Below, in pieces: positions 36,819 to 51,868 of a DNA stretch of 64,000 nucleotides; position 1 is the first letter of the stretch, and every line of letters begins with the position of its first letter. The position numbers were made by a program, and so were the translations under genes. The DNA is from Zychaea mexicana (lineage: Eukaryota; Mucoromycota; Mucoromycetes; Mucorales; Lichtheimiaceae). The DNA is taken from contig NW_026516667.1 of assembly GCF_025766255.1 (NCBI RefSeq), forward strand, positions 310,001 to 374,000, written 5' to 3'. Under the pieces are notes generated by a model. The model saw only the letters and a list, made by a program, of their open reading frames with translations, was not told where the DNA came from and ran no database searches.

Positions 36819-39800
36819 TTATTCTTCAGAATACGATCCCATAAACAAATCCGTTCTCGTCTGCTCAAGCCATACCAGCTTTATCCGTTCCTTTGCCAGC
36901 TGTGCCTTGGCCATCGTCCGAATCGTCAGATTCAACTGGTCGGGGTGTACACGTTGGAAATGGGCCATTTCGTCGCTAATCATTTGATGTGATTGGACAA
37001 TTTGGCTGCCCGTTCGCGCGAGTTTTTGGAGCGTCTAGTAGGAAATATCCAATAATTAAAGATTCAGTCTCCACTTGAAAAAAAAAAGTACTACTAACTG
37101 CTATACTACTGTAATGCTTCCCGATTGCCCAAGCCCCTCCCCCCAAACACAAAAAAGAAGACTTCATATATAAAGAGCCCGACATCCCATCACACATGTA
37201 TCTTACCTGGACTACCTGGGTTTTTCCCTGCTCGATGTTACGACGTTGATCTTGTGTTGAAAAGACTTCATTCCACGACTTGGCACGTCGTAAGCTTTCA
37301 CGCTGTTGTTCCAAACTGGCGCGGAGTTCCTGGCGTTGCGTAAGGAGGTAGAGGGGTCCCTGCAGTGCAGTCTGTGGAAAAATAAAACATGGCAAAATGT
37401 TATGAAACTCTAAACCCTATGTTCCTACCACGCTCTCTCCTTAATTATCATCATTAAACAGATATCGATGTATACCAAGATCCCGTCAGTTACATCATGC
37501 ATTGTTTGAAGTGCTTGAACCAACCCTTCCCACATGGAGACCGAACTGTACTGTAAAGCAGTGTAGTATAGTATAGTATAGAGTAGTGTTTAGGACCAAC
37601 ATGGGTTGGGCGGCGATAAATCGAATTTGGAATGATCGGCAAGAATTTTTTTTTCGTGGACACACACAATCATCTCTCTCCCACATTAAATAGACACGCA
37701 ATCATCATACACAAGAGTCACTAAAAACAATTCCATCTTACCGCTGTATCACATGTTGTCCTTGCACAGACTCTGATCGCCATCGTAGTCGTCGTTTTTG
37801 TTATTGTCGTTGTTTCTTGCAATCTCTGAGCCACATCCTGCATCATTTGTTCCAGTACTATTTCGAAATTGATAGGGTCGCTTAGCATACTTCGATATAG
37901 GCAACATAGCTATCTGTTTAGTTTAACTCGTAGATTACCTTCACGGCACCTTGTCACACGTCGACCTGCGCGCACAGCACTCAACAAACTATCTCGTAAT
38001 GGTTCAATCGTGGTCTGTGCAAACGTGAAAAAGTATTCTTTGTCGTCGCTTCCGCCAAGATCGGTTTCCGATGGATACGAGTCGCATATTTTCTCAATCA
38101 TCAGGTGCCTTCGGGCCAACGACGCATTAAGAATGACGTCTCTCTGTAAATTAATGGAATATCAATTATATGATAACATCTCTGTTATCAATAAGATCTA
38201 ATACTTGATATACGCGTATATTATGCCTTAGTCTCTCTCTCTCTCTATCTATCTCTCTATCTCTCTCTGTGCGTGTGTGTTGTCTGTCTAATAATAGAGG
38301 GCGTTTCCTCATTGCAGCATTGCATCATCTCCCTTAGTGTTTCATCATCATTTCCATTACCTTAAGCTCAGGTGTCTGGACAAATGTCTTCACCAAGTCA
38401 TGATTGCGCAACACTGAATGTTGGTAAAGGCAATCCATGAATCGATCGAGTCGACCCACTGCTTCTTCCAAAACATGCATTGGGGGTGGCTGTACGACGA
38501 CGGACACAAGATGCCCTGGGTCAAAGAGATGGCGAAGCGTAGGCACGAAGGATTCGGGGAATTCATGCAGAATGTCTTTCCGGAGCAGCCTGAAATCGTC
38601 TAACCGTCGTTTTACAGTTCTTGACGACGATACTGATGGTGTTTCTGACGATGTCTATAAAAATACACATCATAGAATGTTATTTCATGAAACGCTTATT
38701 AATAACGGTGAAAAATGCTGGTGTGTATGGTACTGCACACGTCAAATATTAGACAGACAGTGCAGGTAGTTACCGCCCTTCTCCCCCCCACCCCAACGGC
38801 AGCTCGCTCCAACATTTCAATATGTGTCAGATGACCTTGCTGCTGCCGCCTAGTGCTGTTTTTGTTGGTTGCTGTTTGTGTACATTGCTGAGCAATTGAA
38901 ATCTTATTACTTACAGAATTATGACGACTTTGAATAATGTAATAGATTTCTTTACTATCTATGGTGCTGGCGCGTGTGACAGCCCATCGATAATCACACC
39001 CCTCTACACCTATTTTAACCTGAAGTGCGAGGTCTATCCACAAAATAGAAAAAAGGTCATTTGTTTTGTTTTAGGCATTAATCAAGAAGGATGTCTCTTT
39101 GGCATGTTAAGCAATTTCCTTCTTGCTTCCCCCACCTCAACCCATTCCTGCTGGAGCGCGCACGCCCGATTATACCTTCATCATTTCCCGAATATACTTA
39201 GTACAATACTCTCTTACCATCCAAAAGTGCCAAGGTGGACGCATCTCGGCACGCGTGACCCGGTCTAGCCCCTCGGAAATTGAGGGAATCGATCTTTGCG
39301 CCCGCATTGAGAACTAAGCTTTGTATGAATGCTGTCTTTGTCGATCGCTGCTTGTTGTTGCTTGTCGAACCCATCACAGCTAAATGGAGTGGTGTGTTGC
39401 CATCCAGCGAATCCCGGACATTAACCAGGTCCCGAAGTGCAACAAGTATGGACTTTGAGACAAAACTACTGCTGTCGTAATTGTGGTAGTTGTTGTTGCT
39501 CTCGTTAAAAGTAGTATTCTGATCATTGTTGATGCTACTCGATCTTCTTGTTCTTCTTGAACCAATATGTAAGGCTAACAGATGAAGACACGTTCTTCCA
39601 TTCGCATCGCTAGTATAGAGTCGGTGCTTCCAATGTTGTTGCTGTTGGGTGGCGATATACTGAATATATGCATCAAGCATGTGAATATGTCCCTTGGCAG
39701 CCCAGGCCAAGAGCGGTGTACGACCTTGAATATCCCGTATATCCAGTAGTGATAATAATAAACCATCGTTGTTGTTGTGTTTCTTAAGTGATAAGTAAGT

Positions 39801-42386
39801 CTCGAGTGCCTGAGGATCGTCACAAATATGCATAAACGTCTCTCCTTGCTTGTTTTGCAATTGCAGCATAGAGAAATGAGGTATATTGTTCATCAAATGT
39901 AAAAGTGTCGGACGTTTGTCGGAGGTGATGGCTGCTATATGGAGCGGGCCCTGGCCCAGACGATTCGTGTCCCAACCCTGCTGCTGTTGTTGGGTTATCG
40001 GTAATAAAAGGTCCACCATTTTAAGGCTAATAGTGCTACTGCTATCCCTGTTGTCTTCCTTTAAACCACATGCCAAAAGCAAAGGTGAATCTCCCTCTCT
40101 ATTTCTGCTGTTGATGGCCTTTGTCCGTGTGAATGGGTCCTTGTCAAGCAGTATCCGGACAGTATCCACCGACTTTGACTTTACAGCCAACATCAATGGT
40201 GTTTCACCAGCATCGTTCATATCATTCCTGGTGCTTGGACCGACATACTCTAAAAGGTACGTCACGCTTTTCGGTTGGCCTGCAGCTGCGGCAATTAACA
40301 ACGCATTGTTGCCATCACGATCACGGACTTGCTGTGCAAGCTCAAAAAGATCTTCCCGGGTGATGTTGTGAACAGCACCCTCACGGAGGCAGGTCCAGAA
40401 TGAGTCGTTTCGTTCGGATATAGTGGATAGCTGGGCTCTTGATTCTAATATATATTGTAGTGCTGCTTCTAAAGTGCTCAATGCAAAACCATGTTGACCT
40501 AGAGCGAGATCCTTTTGAAATGTAAACTCCTGGAATACAGTCATAATAAGTTATTTATTGTTTGGGATCAGTTGAGCCCCCTCCTTATTCTAAAACCACA
40601 GAGTTATTTGCTAACCTTCATATAAGTAATACTCGCGACCAATTGAGGTACTCGGCTGCGAATTAGCGTGAGAACAAGTAATGACATGAGGGAATCCGTA
40701 TCAACTTCGTCGTCTGCATATTGCAGATGTGCATGATTTATATGTTAAATAAGAAAGGTAGCCATCTTATTATATCAGCTATGTATATATGTGCAAGCTG
40801 TGGCGTAGAAATCAAAGAAAGTGCAAATGCCCTGACAGAGAGACTGAGAGAGAACTAACCAGATAAAACAGTGATAGTCAACATCAAGCATGCAAGTTTG
40901 TCGGCCGGCGTTCGTACCGAGCCGATCTGATGCAGCACGTCAACTGCCTTTTTCACACGCTGGCATTCGGTAGCCTTGAGGCCAACTTGAGCAAAGTCTA
41001 GATGAATCATGGACTCAAGTACACGCGACACTTCCATGTCCATCGGCAGTAGCAACTGTGTGACTCTGTAAAACACCACGTCGTAGGTCTCTTCCTGAAT
41101 ATAACTACATAAAAGAAAGGAAGAAAAAATTTACTCACACATTCAGCTTAGGTGATGAGCTCTCAGTAGTATAGCAGTTGTTTCTAATGTTGATGTCTCC
41201 TTTACCTCTCAAGCCAGTAATAGATCTCATCCTCATCCATATTAAAACCCTTATGATTGACGTCCAACAACATGGCCTAAATTCGCAATAGCACAATATA
41301 TACAAACTTTCTGTTTCAATCTCAATGTATCATTTATTCTCATGCCGAGAAGGTAAAAGCACCATTTTTATTTGAGCTGCGAATAATAGACAAAACCAAA
41401 ATAACCAAAGAAAAGGAACTTACAAATGAGTTGGCCAAGACTTCTTTCATACGATTATGGATAGATGCAATGTTATCATCCGCCAATGTAGCGTCACAAA
41501 ATTGTCTTATTGACGTAGCAAGAGCCTCCTTGTCAAATAAGCGCAATAACGAATCTTGTACGTCATCTACTTTTCCTTCCCCTCCTCTGCTACTGCTGCT
41601 GCCTACATCTCCTAGAGTTCCTCCACCTCCGGCTTGTACTCCTTTTCTACTATTCTTGTCATTGTTAATGTTGGTGACGACGGCATTACTGTTGTTGTTG
41701 TTGTTGTTGTTGAATTTTCCGCTAATGCTGCTTATGCTGCTTATGCTGTTTATACTGCTACTACGACGAACGGCAATGATATTAGTAGAGGTTGATGTGC
41801 CACATGGTGTAACACTAGAATGCGGACCAAGGTACAATAAGACATTCGAAACAAAGTCGTATTGATCGTAAAGAATAGCATCGTTGTGGATGTTGCGAAT
41901 AACAGATACAACTTTGCCGTTGACTGTTTTTAAATCGTTCTTGTTCTGAGAAGAACGGTCCCAGGAAAAACTAACGCTACGATTGGATCGCGGTGACGTT
42001 ATGCGAGACAAGGATGTTGAGAGCGATGGTCGTGGATGTACGTCATTGGTTGTGAGGGGAACGACATGGCTCGCTTATTACGAGTATTCAAAGTTTCAAA
42101 AGGGGTGAGGTAAGGTTGTATGGCGTTGTATATTGGGTGAGAGTGCGTACGTTAGTAAAAGTGAGAGTATACCATAACAATTAGGGAAGTTTGTTTTCTC
42201 AACAACTTAGTGTGTATCATTCATCGTTAGTGTTGTCTTTATGAGCAACAGCGTACCTAAAAATTCATAGGCTCGAGGGGGTGGTGGAACGGCGTCTGCG
42301 GGTGGAAGCAAGATCAGATTCGGCTTATTTGGAGGCGCCATAAGTCGGGGCTCCTTCAGCACATCTTCAAGGAGAGGATGCGCCAT
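36819..42386 (-). CDS. VRL1: VARP-like VPS9/ankyrin/PX-BAR protein (Vrl1 type)
   Basis: Thirteen exons on minus give 1231 aa: 42386-42257, 42073-41424, 41276-41206, 41104-40860, 40713-40616, 40529-39218, 39033-38915, 38654-38361, 38143-37939, 37857-37742, 37550-37476, 37371-37207, 37034-36819. An N-terminal region (about 1-280) is followed by a VPS9 domain (about 285-420; ETYDVVFYRVTQLLLPMDME, TPADKLACLMLTITVLS, DSLMSLLVLTLIRSRVPQLV), which acts as exchange factor for Rab5-type GTPases. Ankyrin repeats run about 450-830 (GDSPLLLACG, GQGPLHIAAI, GRTPLLAWAAKGH, GNTPLHLAV). A PX-type domain follows (about 836-975; VKIGVEGCDYRWAVTR, KRRLDDFRLLRKDILHEFP, RLDRFMDCLYQHSVLR), then long helices to the end that fit a BAR-like tail. 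This domain order is that of yeast Vrl1, part of the VINE complex on endosomes. Human VARP lacks the PX-BAR part. A decayed partial copy lies just upstream. Confidence 0.87.
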
Positions 42387-42472
42387 TGAGAAAAAGAAGA
42401 GAGAGAGAGAGAGAGCACAAGAACAAGAAGGACCAAAATTTGAATCCAGTCGCACTCTTGTGCCACCTCCCA
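42344..42472 (-). promoter_or_regulatory. VRL1 start and leader block nearly identical to 45729-45857
   Basis: This 129-base block covers the first 15 codons of VRL1 and the 86 bases upstream, with a (GA)n run at about 42398-42415. It matches 45729-45857 with one mismatch that I can find (C at 42463, A at 45848). The similarity drops sharply on both sides. Confidence 0.8.
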
Positions 42473-43200
42473 GCCAAAATTTCGGTCGATGCATCAACAG
42501 TGCACTGTACAATGTTAATCAGGAGAGAACATATTGGGTCAAAGTTGTAAAAGTTTAGCAGCCCATTACATTGAAGAGTGTAGCTTTAAGCTGATATACA
42601 TCTTATTTTGGAATAAAATCAGTTATGAGGTAAAGATATTTTACGGGTAATACTATCAATAAGGGTCGTACGCGGGATCAGCATGACATTACCCAGCAGT
42701 TAAAAGCAATCGTGACAATCAAGACGTCTTTTAATCAAAGAGCTGTGAAAAACGATAACGATGGAATACATAAACATAAAAACTCGATCGTTAGCTGTAA
42801 TATGAAATAATGGTGACAAAATGAGTCTTTTTGTTTTTTTAAAAGAGGGATAAAGTACAAAGGATGAGAAGGCTTTAACTTTGAGCTATTCAATTTTATT
42901 TTATACTGTATTTGTGATAACAGAAGAAACAGAAGTTTAGGAACCAGTCAATGGTCTCAATATCCTCACGTTGTTAAATCCGTACCGGTTTTGCAGAGCT
43001 TTGCATCATCGGCGTTTCGATTAACTTTCGAAGCGATTTGCTGTGCACTTTTGATGCGCTAATTGCTTTATATGACTTTTCATCAGTTAAAATGTACAAT
43101 GCAAAAGCGTTCTTTGGGATTCGATCATGTTTATGAAGGGTATATCATTTGTTTTTCGGTGGCATTGTTCCCAGATTTTAAATCAATGAGCGTTATATCT
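42473..43200. other. Intergenic region, no gene recognised
   Basis: About 730 bp upstream of VRL1. It is AT-rich and no coding pattern is visible. Confidence 0.5.
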
Positions 43201-43557
43201 TCATAAAACCACCTGATATTTTTGAAAAAAACTACTATGATATACTGGCATCTCGAGAAGCTCTGCCATGGTGTGACATTCTATGTTAGTCCGCGGCAGT
43301 TCTTGTCCAGCCAAGTCCGTACGGCAAAAACACCCGAGCTCAAGAAAAAGAAAAAATTGGGACAAAGCTTTTGCAAGTATACACATACTAGTGTGCGAAT
43401 CATTTAGGATGTAGAGCTGAAGATCGAAGTGTGAAAGTGTGTATGTGCGGTTCATAAAAGTTATCAATATAAAATATGCCTGTTGACCGTCCTTCGCTTT
43501 AAGTAAATCAAGACGTGACTTTGAACTGGGAACATGTAGCCGGTGCTCGCAATACAC
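43201..43557 (-). CDS. Unassigned 118-codon open frame
   Basis: The frame begins MYCEHRLHVPSSKSRLDLLK and includes ALSQFFLFLELGCFCRTDLA and RTNIECHTMAELLEMPVYHS. Its composition looks protein-like and it has no poly-amino-acid bias, but I recognise no family and no flanking exons. It lies between the VRL1 promoter and the VRL1 pseudogene. It may be a fragment of a larger decayed gene or mobile element. Confidence 0.3.
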   Translation of the reverse strand: MYCEHRLHVPSSKSRLDLLKAKDGQQAYFILITFMNRTYTLSHFDLQLYILNDSHTSMCILAKALSQFFLFLELGCFCRTDLAGQELPRTNIECHTMAELLEMPVYHSSFFQKYQVVL

Positions 43558-43759
43558 CTACATTGATAGAGAGGTATATCTTGGAATGTAAAGAGCACTA
43601 TTTACCGAAATGATATCGTTTGTAAGATTATATAGAATACGCGTTTAAAACCAGAAGATATAGTAGGACCATTTAATATAGGCAAATAGTGTAGCTACTG
43701 TATAGAGTTATTGATGACATGCAGATCAATGAATACTTGTTGCATTGTATAAAAGCATC

Positions 43760-45860
43760 GAACACTACAACCAACATCAACGGTTTTTCGCCGGTATTGT
43801 TTATGAGTCGCTCCTTGTACTTTAACTCACATTCTTAAAAGGTACGCCACGCTTTTCGGTTGGGCTGCAGCTGCAGCGGTTAGCAATGCATTGTTGCCAT
43901 GACGTTAACGGACTTGCTGTGCAAGCTCAACAAGATCTTCCCGGGCGATGGTGTGGACAACACCTGTAGGGAGGGGGTCCATCATGCATTGTTTCATTCG
44001 GATATAGTGGATAGCTGGGCTCTTGATTCGACAGTGCCGCCATTAAAGTGTACAATGCGAAACTATATCAACATATAGCGAGGTCCTTTTGATATGCTGT
44101 AAAATCCTGGAATAGTCCGTATAAATGAGCTAAATTGTTTAATTACTTACATACAGGTAGTACTGGCGATCAATTGAGGTACTCAGCTTCAAAATTAATA
44201 AGAGAACATGCATTGGTAAAAAGAAAACTGCATCAGCCTTGTCATCTGCACATTGTATGTACATGACTCATATGCAAAAATAGGCAGTAATTAGCTTTTA
44301 TCAGCTGGCTGTATCTATGAGTATGCTGTGGCGTAGAAGTCAAAAAGAAAATGCAAGTGCACAGACAGAGATACTGCGAGAGAACCAATCCGATAACACA
44401 GTGATCAAGCATGCAAGTTTGTCGGCCGGCGTTCCTACCGCGCCGATCTGATGCAGCGCGCCAACTGCCTTTATCACATGGCGGCAATCGGTAAACTTTG
44501 GATTAATCTGAACAAATTCATAATGAATCAGAATAAAGTACATGCGATACTTCCATGTCCATTGGCAGTAGCATTTGTATGGTTCTATAAAGCCCGCCTC
44601 ATAGGATTTCTTAAATATAACTAGATGACAAACGAAGGAAAAATCACTCACAAAATCCTCAAGTTAAAAGAAGACCACGCACGTCTGAAGAGCACGTACG
44701 GTAGTCGCCTTCTCTTATTCAATTGTATAGCTTAAATAGCTTCTGATTTTATTTCTTCTATCACTGTGGATCACAGCAAGACAATAGATATCCACCTCTT
44801 CTCAATGCAGCCGAGAATTCAATAGCACCACTCTTATTGAGCTATAAAAAACAGACAAAGAAAACAAATGTGTTGGTCAAAGACTCCTTTCATACGATTA
44901 CGGGTAGAGGCAATGCCATCATCCGACGATGTAGCACCACAGAACAGTCTTATGTCTTATTGACGTAGCAAGAGCCTCCATGCCACACAAGCGCAAAAAT
45001 TAAGGAGTCTTGTCGGTCAGCTAGTTTTCTTTCTCCTCCTCTGTTACTACTGCTGCCCACACCTCCTACAGCTTTTTCACCTCCTTCTTGTACTCCTTGC
45101 CTGCTCGTTGTGCTATTGTTGGTGATGATGCTATTACTGTCGATTGTTGTTCTATTATGGTTGTTAGATTTGCCGCTGATGCTTTTAAGCCGCTTCTAGA
45201 AAGAGGGATAGGGATACTAGTGGAGGCTGTAGTGCCAAAGAGTGTAACAGTATAATTCGGACCAAGGTACAATATGACATATGAAACACAGTCGTGCTGA
45301 TTGTAAAGAATGGAATCGTTGGAAGTATTGCGAGTAACGGACATAATTTTGCCAAAAAGTCGTTCTTTTTGCTGAGAAAAACGATCCCAAGAAAAACTAA
45401 CACTACGACGGATCGCGGCGAGGTTATGCGGGACAAGGATGCGATGGTCGTGGATGGAAGTCATTAATTGTGAGGGTAACGACATTATTCGCTCAATATG
45501 AGTAATTCAGAAAGTTTGAAGGAGGTAGGTGAGGGTTAAGTTGGTACTAATACAATGGGAGAGAGCATACGTCGTATAGTGTATAGCGAAGGTGTGATCT
45601 AATGGGTACCAACAAACATCATCGCCATCAATAACATATATTGGCCAGAACGTACCTAGAAAATCATTGTTCGAGGGGTATCTGCGGGTGGAAGCAAGAT
45701 AAGAGTCGGCTTCTTTGGAGGCGTCAAAGTCGGGGCTCCTTCAGCACATCTTCAAGGAGAGGATGCGCCATTGAGAAAAAGAAGAGAGAGAGAGAGAGAG
45801 CACAAGAACAAGAAGGACCAAAATTTGAATCCAGTCGCACTCTTGTGACACCTCCCACTC
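43760..45860 (-). pseudogene. Decayed partial duplicate of the VRL1 5' half
   Basis: Four stretches line up in order with VRL1 exons. 45660-45773 matches exon 1; 45066-45485 matches exon 2 (RRSVSFSWDRFSQ, NDSILYNQHDCVSYVILYLG); 44340-44651 matches exon 4 (HQIGAVGTPADKLACL); 43790-44110 matches the start of exon 6 (GTACGCCACGCTTTTCGGTT and AAGATCTTCCCGGG on plus). The copy stops where the first ankyrin repeats would begin. A one-base loss after codon 15 creates a TGA at 45724-45726 (minus reading ...KEPRL stop), and further frameshifts and losses (for example the poly-Asn stretch of exon 2) are visible. It cannot encode VPS9 function. The start/leader block 45729-45857 is almost unchanged. Confidence 0.85.
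45729..45857 (-). promoter_or_regulatory. Conserved VRL1-type leader block next to STK32-like gene
   Basis: This is the partner of 42344-42472, 128/129 identical by eye. It faces the STK32-like gene, whose ATG is 375 bp away, and could act in its promoter. Confidence 0.6.
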
Positions 45861-46231
45861 ACTGGAACTATTTTGCAACGTTACATCTACACAGCAGCAC
45901 AGGACAATCAGTAGCATCAGCATCAGCCAGCCAACTCTACATGGCAAGCTAGTGCAAAAAGTTAGGAGGGGAAACAAGAAAGAGTACTTTGCACCTCGTT
46001 TAACCGTTTTTATCTCTTTTTCCTTTCCTCTCAAACTTTCTTTTTCACCTTCCTTCTTCTTGTTTTGATTCTTTTCTTTGGCTCTTGAACCCCGCTTCAT
46101 GGTGCTCGACGAAATTCACAACTAGTCGATTTCATAAAAACACATTACCGCTACTTTCTTTTGCACTGCTACCCAATAGTAGCAAGCAGAAACTAACCTC
46201 CTGCAACAACAAACAATAACGACATCGTATC
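45861..46231 (+). promoter_or_regulatory. STK32-like kinase upstream region
   Basis: A 370-bp stretch with a pyrimidine-rich plus strand (TCTTTTTCCTTTCC, CTTCCTTCTTCTTG) leading to the ATG at 46232. No TATA box was recognised. Confidence 0.4.
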
Positions 46232-48454
<2,223 letters not shown>

Positions 48455-49189
48455 AACAGCCCATATAATTTCTGCGTGTCTCTCTGTCAATCTCTCTCCC
48501 TTTCGCTCTACTCATCATCCCTCCACCTTTTTGATAGTTCTTCATTTTAATTTCCTTATTTCAATTATTACTGTGTTCCCTTTTTCATAACCTTCTTCAT
48601 GTATTTATTTGCATTTGAACATCATTTCACAACCGAGATATACTAATCTTTCGCCTTTGGAAAGTATAATAAGCGAGCTACCTTGTTTTTTTTTCCTTCA
48701 AAAGGAATGCATATATTTTACAGCTTTTTTTTCATGAAGTGTTGTTACTGCTTATTTTTCAAGCTATGTCATTAAACTATTCAAGGCTTTATCCTTCGGC
48801 CATGGTGCCCATACTATCATTACAATTAGCGTTTTATTGTTATTGCATCTTGTTTACGCTTTATTATAAAATTACACATCAAGCTGATGTGTATTGCAGT
48901 ACTCCACGAAGAGAAAAAAACGTGTCAAAAGAAGAAATGATTTCTGAATAGTAAATGTGTGTACAGATATAGTCAATATTTCTCTAAAGGCACAACATCC
49001 CGACAACAATGATGCTCGAAGAGAAGAGATACGGAGTAGTTATTAGGTACAGAGAGGTATAAATAGCTAGTACTGGAGTGTATATAGGCTTTCTCGTTGG
49101 TCGCTAATCTTAAGATCTACAGAATTTTCTAATGTGCATATCTAAATTTAAGGTGTTATTAGAAAGATAAAATATAGAAAGGCTTGCTA
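48455..49189. other. STK32-like 3' flank, no gene recognised
   Basis: About 730 bp of AT-rich sequence without a coding pattern. Confidence 0.55.
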
Positions 49190-50010
49190 TTGGTAATGTA
49201 AGGGAGCAGCTTTCAAATAAAAATACATTATGCGAATAAGATAGTGACATAAATTTTCACCTAGTTCTTTTCTACTACCCTGAATAGCAGCCTGGATTTC
49301 TTCTACAGACATAGTATCATAGAGTGTTTCTTTTTGATAAAGTAGAAGACGTACTTGAATCTCTTGCTTCATCAATTCCAAACAAATTGAATGGCCTTGG
49401 CATAACGGGGAGCATCATCTGATTCATATATGATGCTTGACCGGATATTACCTTTGTATAATCATAAATCAAAACCATGTTGCTTGATTGATTCTGTTTC
49501 TCTACTGCACTACTGCATTATGCCAAAGAAAGAACTTACACCACTCAAGTTGCCAATAGACGTAATAGCAGCAATGTCAACATTGTCGCGTATCTCGCTA
49601 CCTTAGTTGTTTCCAAACCATGTGATAAGAATCGGAACGATGGCACATGCTCCCGTTGTACTGATGACGGCGCCAGCATAAAGAATATTGGATAGCCTAT
49701 TCCGTTATCGAAGAAAGTCGCCGAGCACGCAAAGAGCTGCGGCAGTAGCCACATGAAGACCACGTTCGAATGTTTTACCAGCGTGGTAACTGATGCTAAT
49801 GCATCATATGAAAGCTATGTTTTTGGTTTTTAGAAACATAGATAAAATATAGCGAGTACCTCTCTTTTGTCCCACCACATCTCACTTTGGAAAGAACTTA
49901 CCACAAACCCAAACAGGAACAGACATAAGCTGTGCCAAAACTTCAGTATAACCCATACCATTGACGATACTGGGCATAGACATACTGAGCGAGCAGGGAG
50001 GAGATGGTGC
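49190..50010 (-). pseudogene. MFS transporter pseudogene (Dal5/anion:cation symporter type)
   Basis: On minus, three remnants occur in the right order. 50010-49902 reads LSMSMPSIVNGMGYTEVLAQ and LMSVPVWVC with a GT donor, the usual loop-TM-loop of the Dal5/allantoate permease family. About 49780-49540 reads GLHVATAAALCVLGDFLR, a stop, then LYAGAVISTTGACAIVPILI and TWFGNN, a second stop, then ITSIGNLSG. About 49440-49190 reads IIYESDDAPRYAKAIQFVW, two stops, and a cytosolic tail YQKETLYDTMSVEEIQAA. At least three frame breaks and the absence of the N-terminal half show that it is dead. The substrate cannot be told. Confidence 0.72.
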
Positions 50011-50229
50011 ACAGCAGATATAAACTATAGAATAGAATCAGGTTTTTTTTCCCAATCAAAAAGAACCGAAACAACTTGTCGCCAGGAGAAATGCGTATCG
50101 GTAGCTACGTTTCTTGTTGGTGAAGATAATGTTTCGCCGACGATTTGCCAAAACTGTCTTTGGAAATCATAGATTTTTATCAATGCGCGTAAAACACTGA
50201 ATATGTCGTACTTTCATAATATATAATTG
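50011..50229. other. Spacer between the MFS and transposase remnants
   Basis: Nothing recognised. Confidence 0.4.
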
Positions 50230-50640
50230 GAAAGCCATCACCACTGCTGGGCGTAAGTTCGCAGAGAAGATGGGCTACTTCCAAGGAAACCTTCAAAGCA
50301 TCGAATGGCTGGCAAGACCGCCGAAACAAAAGATATGCTATTAGCTAATTTCTAATTCATGAAGAGTTTGGGACCATGGAAACAGCGGCTATGTCAAATC
50401 AGCTGTTTGAAATCATTGACAAAGTGAAAAAGTACAAGCCGTGCGACGTTTACAACATGGACAACACCGCTCTACTGCAATCCTCCTGTAGCAATTATCG
50501 ATACCGAACGCATTTGAGGGATGAAATAAGACAAATTAAGATTGACTTTTGTCTTGACTGTGAACGCGGATGGAAGTGATTTCCATGAGCCGTTGATAAT
50601 GGGGGAAACTCTTAGTTCGAAAGGTCTTGGTAAGAAAAAT
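50230..50640 (+). mobile_element. Pogo/Tigger-type DDE transposase fragment
   Basis: Plus-strand pieces follow the pogo family order. GRKFAEKMGYFQGNLQSIEW corresponds to the helix-turn-helix end before the catalytic core. YKPCDVYNMDNTALLQ near 50430-50480 is the block around the first catalytic Asp (normally YNMDETGL). After a frame change, RLTFVLTVNADGSDFHEPLI matches the following strand. The pieces lie in different frames with stops between them, and no terminal repeats were found. The third catalytic residue region was not seen downstream. Confidence 0.65.
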
Positions 50641-51868
50641 CTGTTGAGTGGTTATAGTCTTTTCCCACTGTTGCTCTTCCATGATACAAACTGCACATAA
50701 TGTTTGACATACTCGCTAATACTATCCAAATGCAGCTTCATCACATGTAATGTATCATTATTTTGCGTGCAAGGCTGCTCAGATGACAGCTCTATCTTTT
50801 AAATGTATTTTAGGCGTTTAGGTTTAGCCATCTTTGTGATTTTTCTGCAGAAGATGGCCGTTCGTTAAATGAGTTTGGGTCGATTATACGTTTCTTGTGC
50901 AATAGACGAGAAAATGGAACGTGGTGGTACCTGTAACCCAGGATACTGGCTCTGAAAAAAAAAGTTCCTACAGCGATTTGGCATCACTACCACAGCAATA
51001 TGCCTCCCAGATACGATCTCCCTGGTCGGCTGTCAGTTTTTAAAAGAGGATATCCTCAGAGAAAAGCAAGTGATTCAGAATAGAACGATTAGAAGAATAC
51101 AGAAGAACGACGAAATCGAAGCTATTAAGCTGCTTATACGAACACGTTCCAGCTATGTTGAAGGTAACTGTACATCTTTATTTTGGTGCTTGGTCATGTC
51201 AGTAATGAATGCATGCAAAGATACCAAATTAAACTGCAGATTCTGCAGCAAATATTCTGAACTGTCACTGTTGCAGCGATGCAACGCCATCCCCACACAA
51301 AGCAACTGGTCGCAGACTGTCAAATGTCTTACTCCGCGACATTACCAGATAAGCATTAGAGTTTGGAGCTAAAAAATAATCCAAGAGGGGCAGTAAAAAG
51401 TCAAGAGAGCATGATTTTTCCAAGGCGTACATGAACACAACAGTAACAATCACTGCTTTAAATTTTCGTCCGCTGTTGCACATCAAGCGTATGTATTAAG
51501 CAACAACATCGAATAAAACGGCTCAAAGAAGCTTGCGCTCTACTTAACACTTAGTATACTAGCATCTCATATTCTTTTTTTCGTCATGTTGTGTGTATCA
51601 TCGCAGTTGTCAATTACGTAGAAAGAGATGGAGATGATGTCATCCTGTAGCCACTGAATCTCTCTTTTTCTTGAGGAATTGGTAATCCAGAGCTTCTATG
51701 GCATCAAATCAATAAGAATGAGTCACTCACGAGACAGAAAAGGTTTATCATTATATACATTTAGGGGAAGCTAAAGGACAAAGCATCGATGAAGTGATAA
51801 ATCGATTCACTATTATTATCTTCTTCCTCTGTAAGTACCAAGTTTCGTTTTGCTCCGTTTAGCCAATA
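50641..51868. other. Region without recognised gene; probably transposon debris
   Basis: The open frame 51070-51372 (100 codons) has no family I know. The rest lacks coding pattern. Given the remnants on both sides it may be decayed mobile DNA. Confidence 0.35.
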
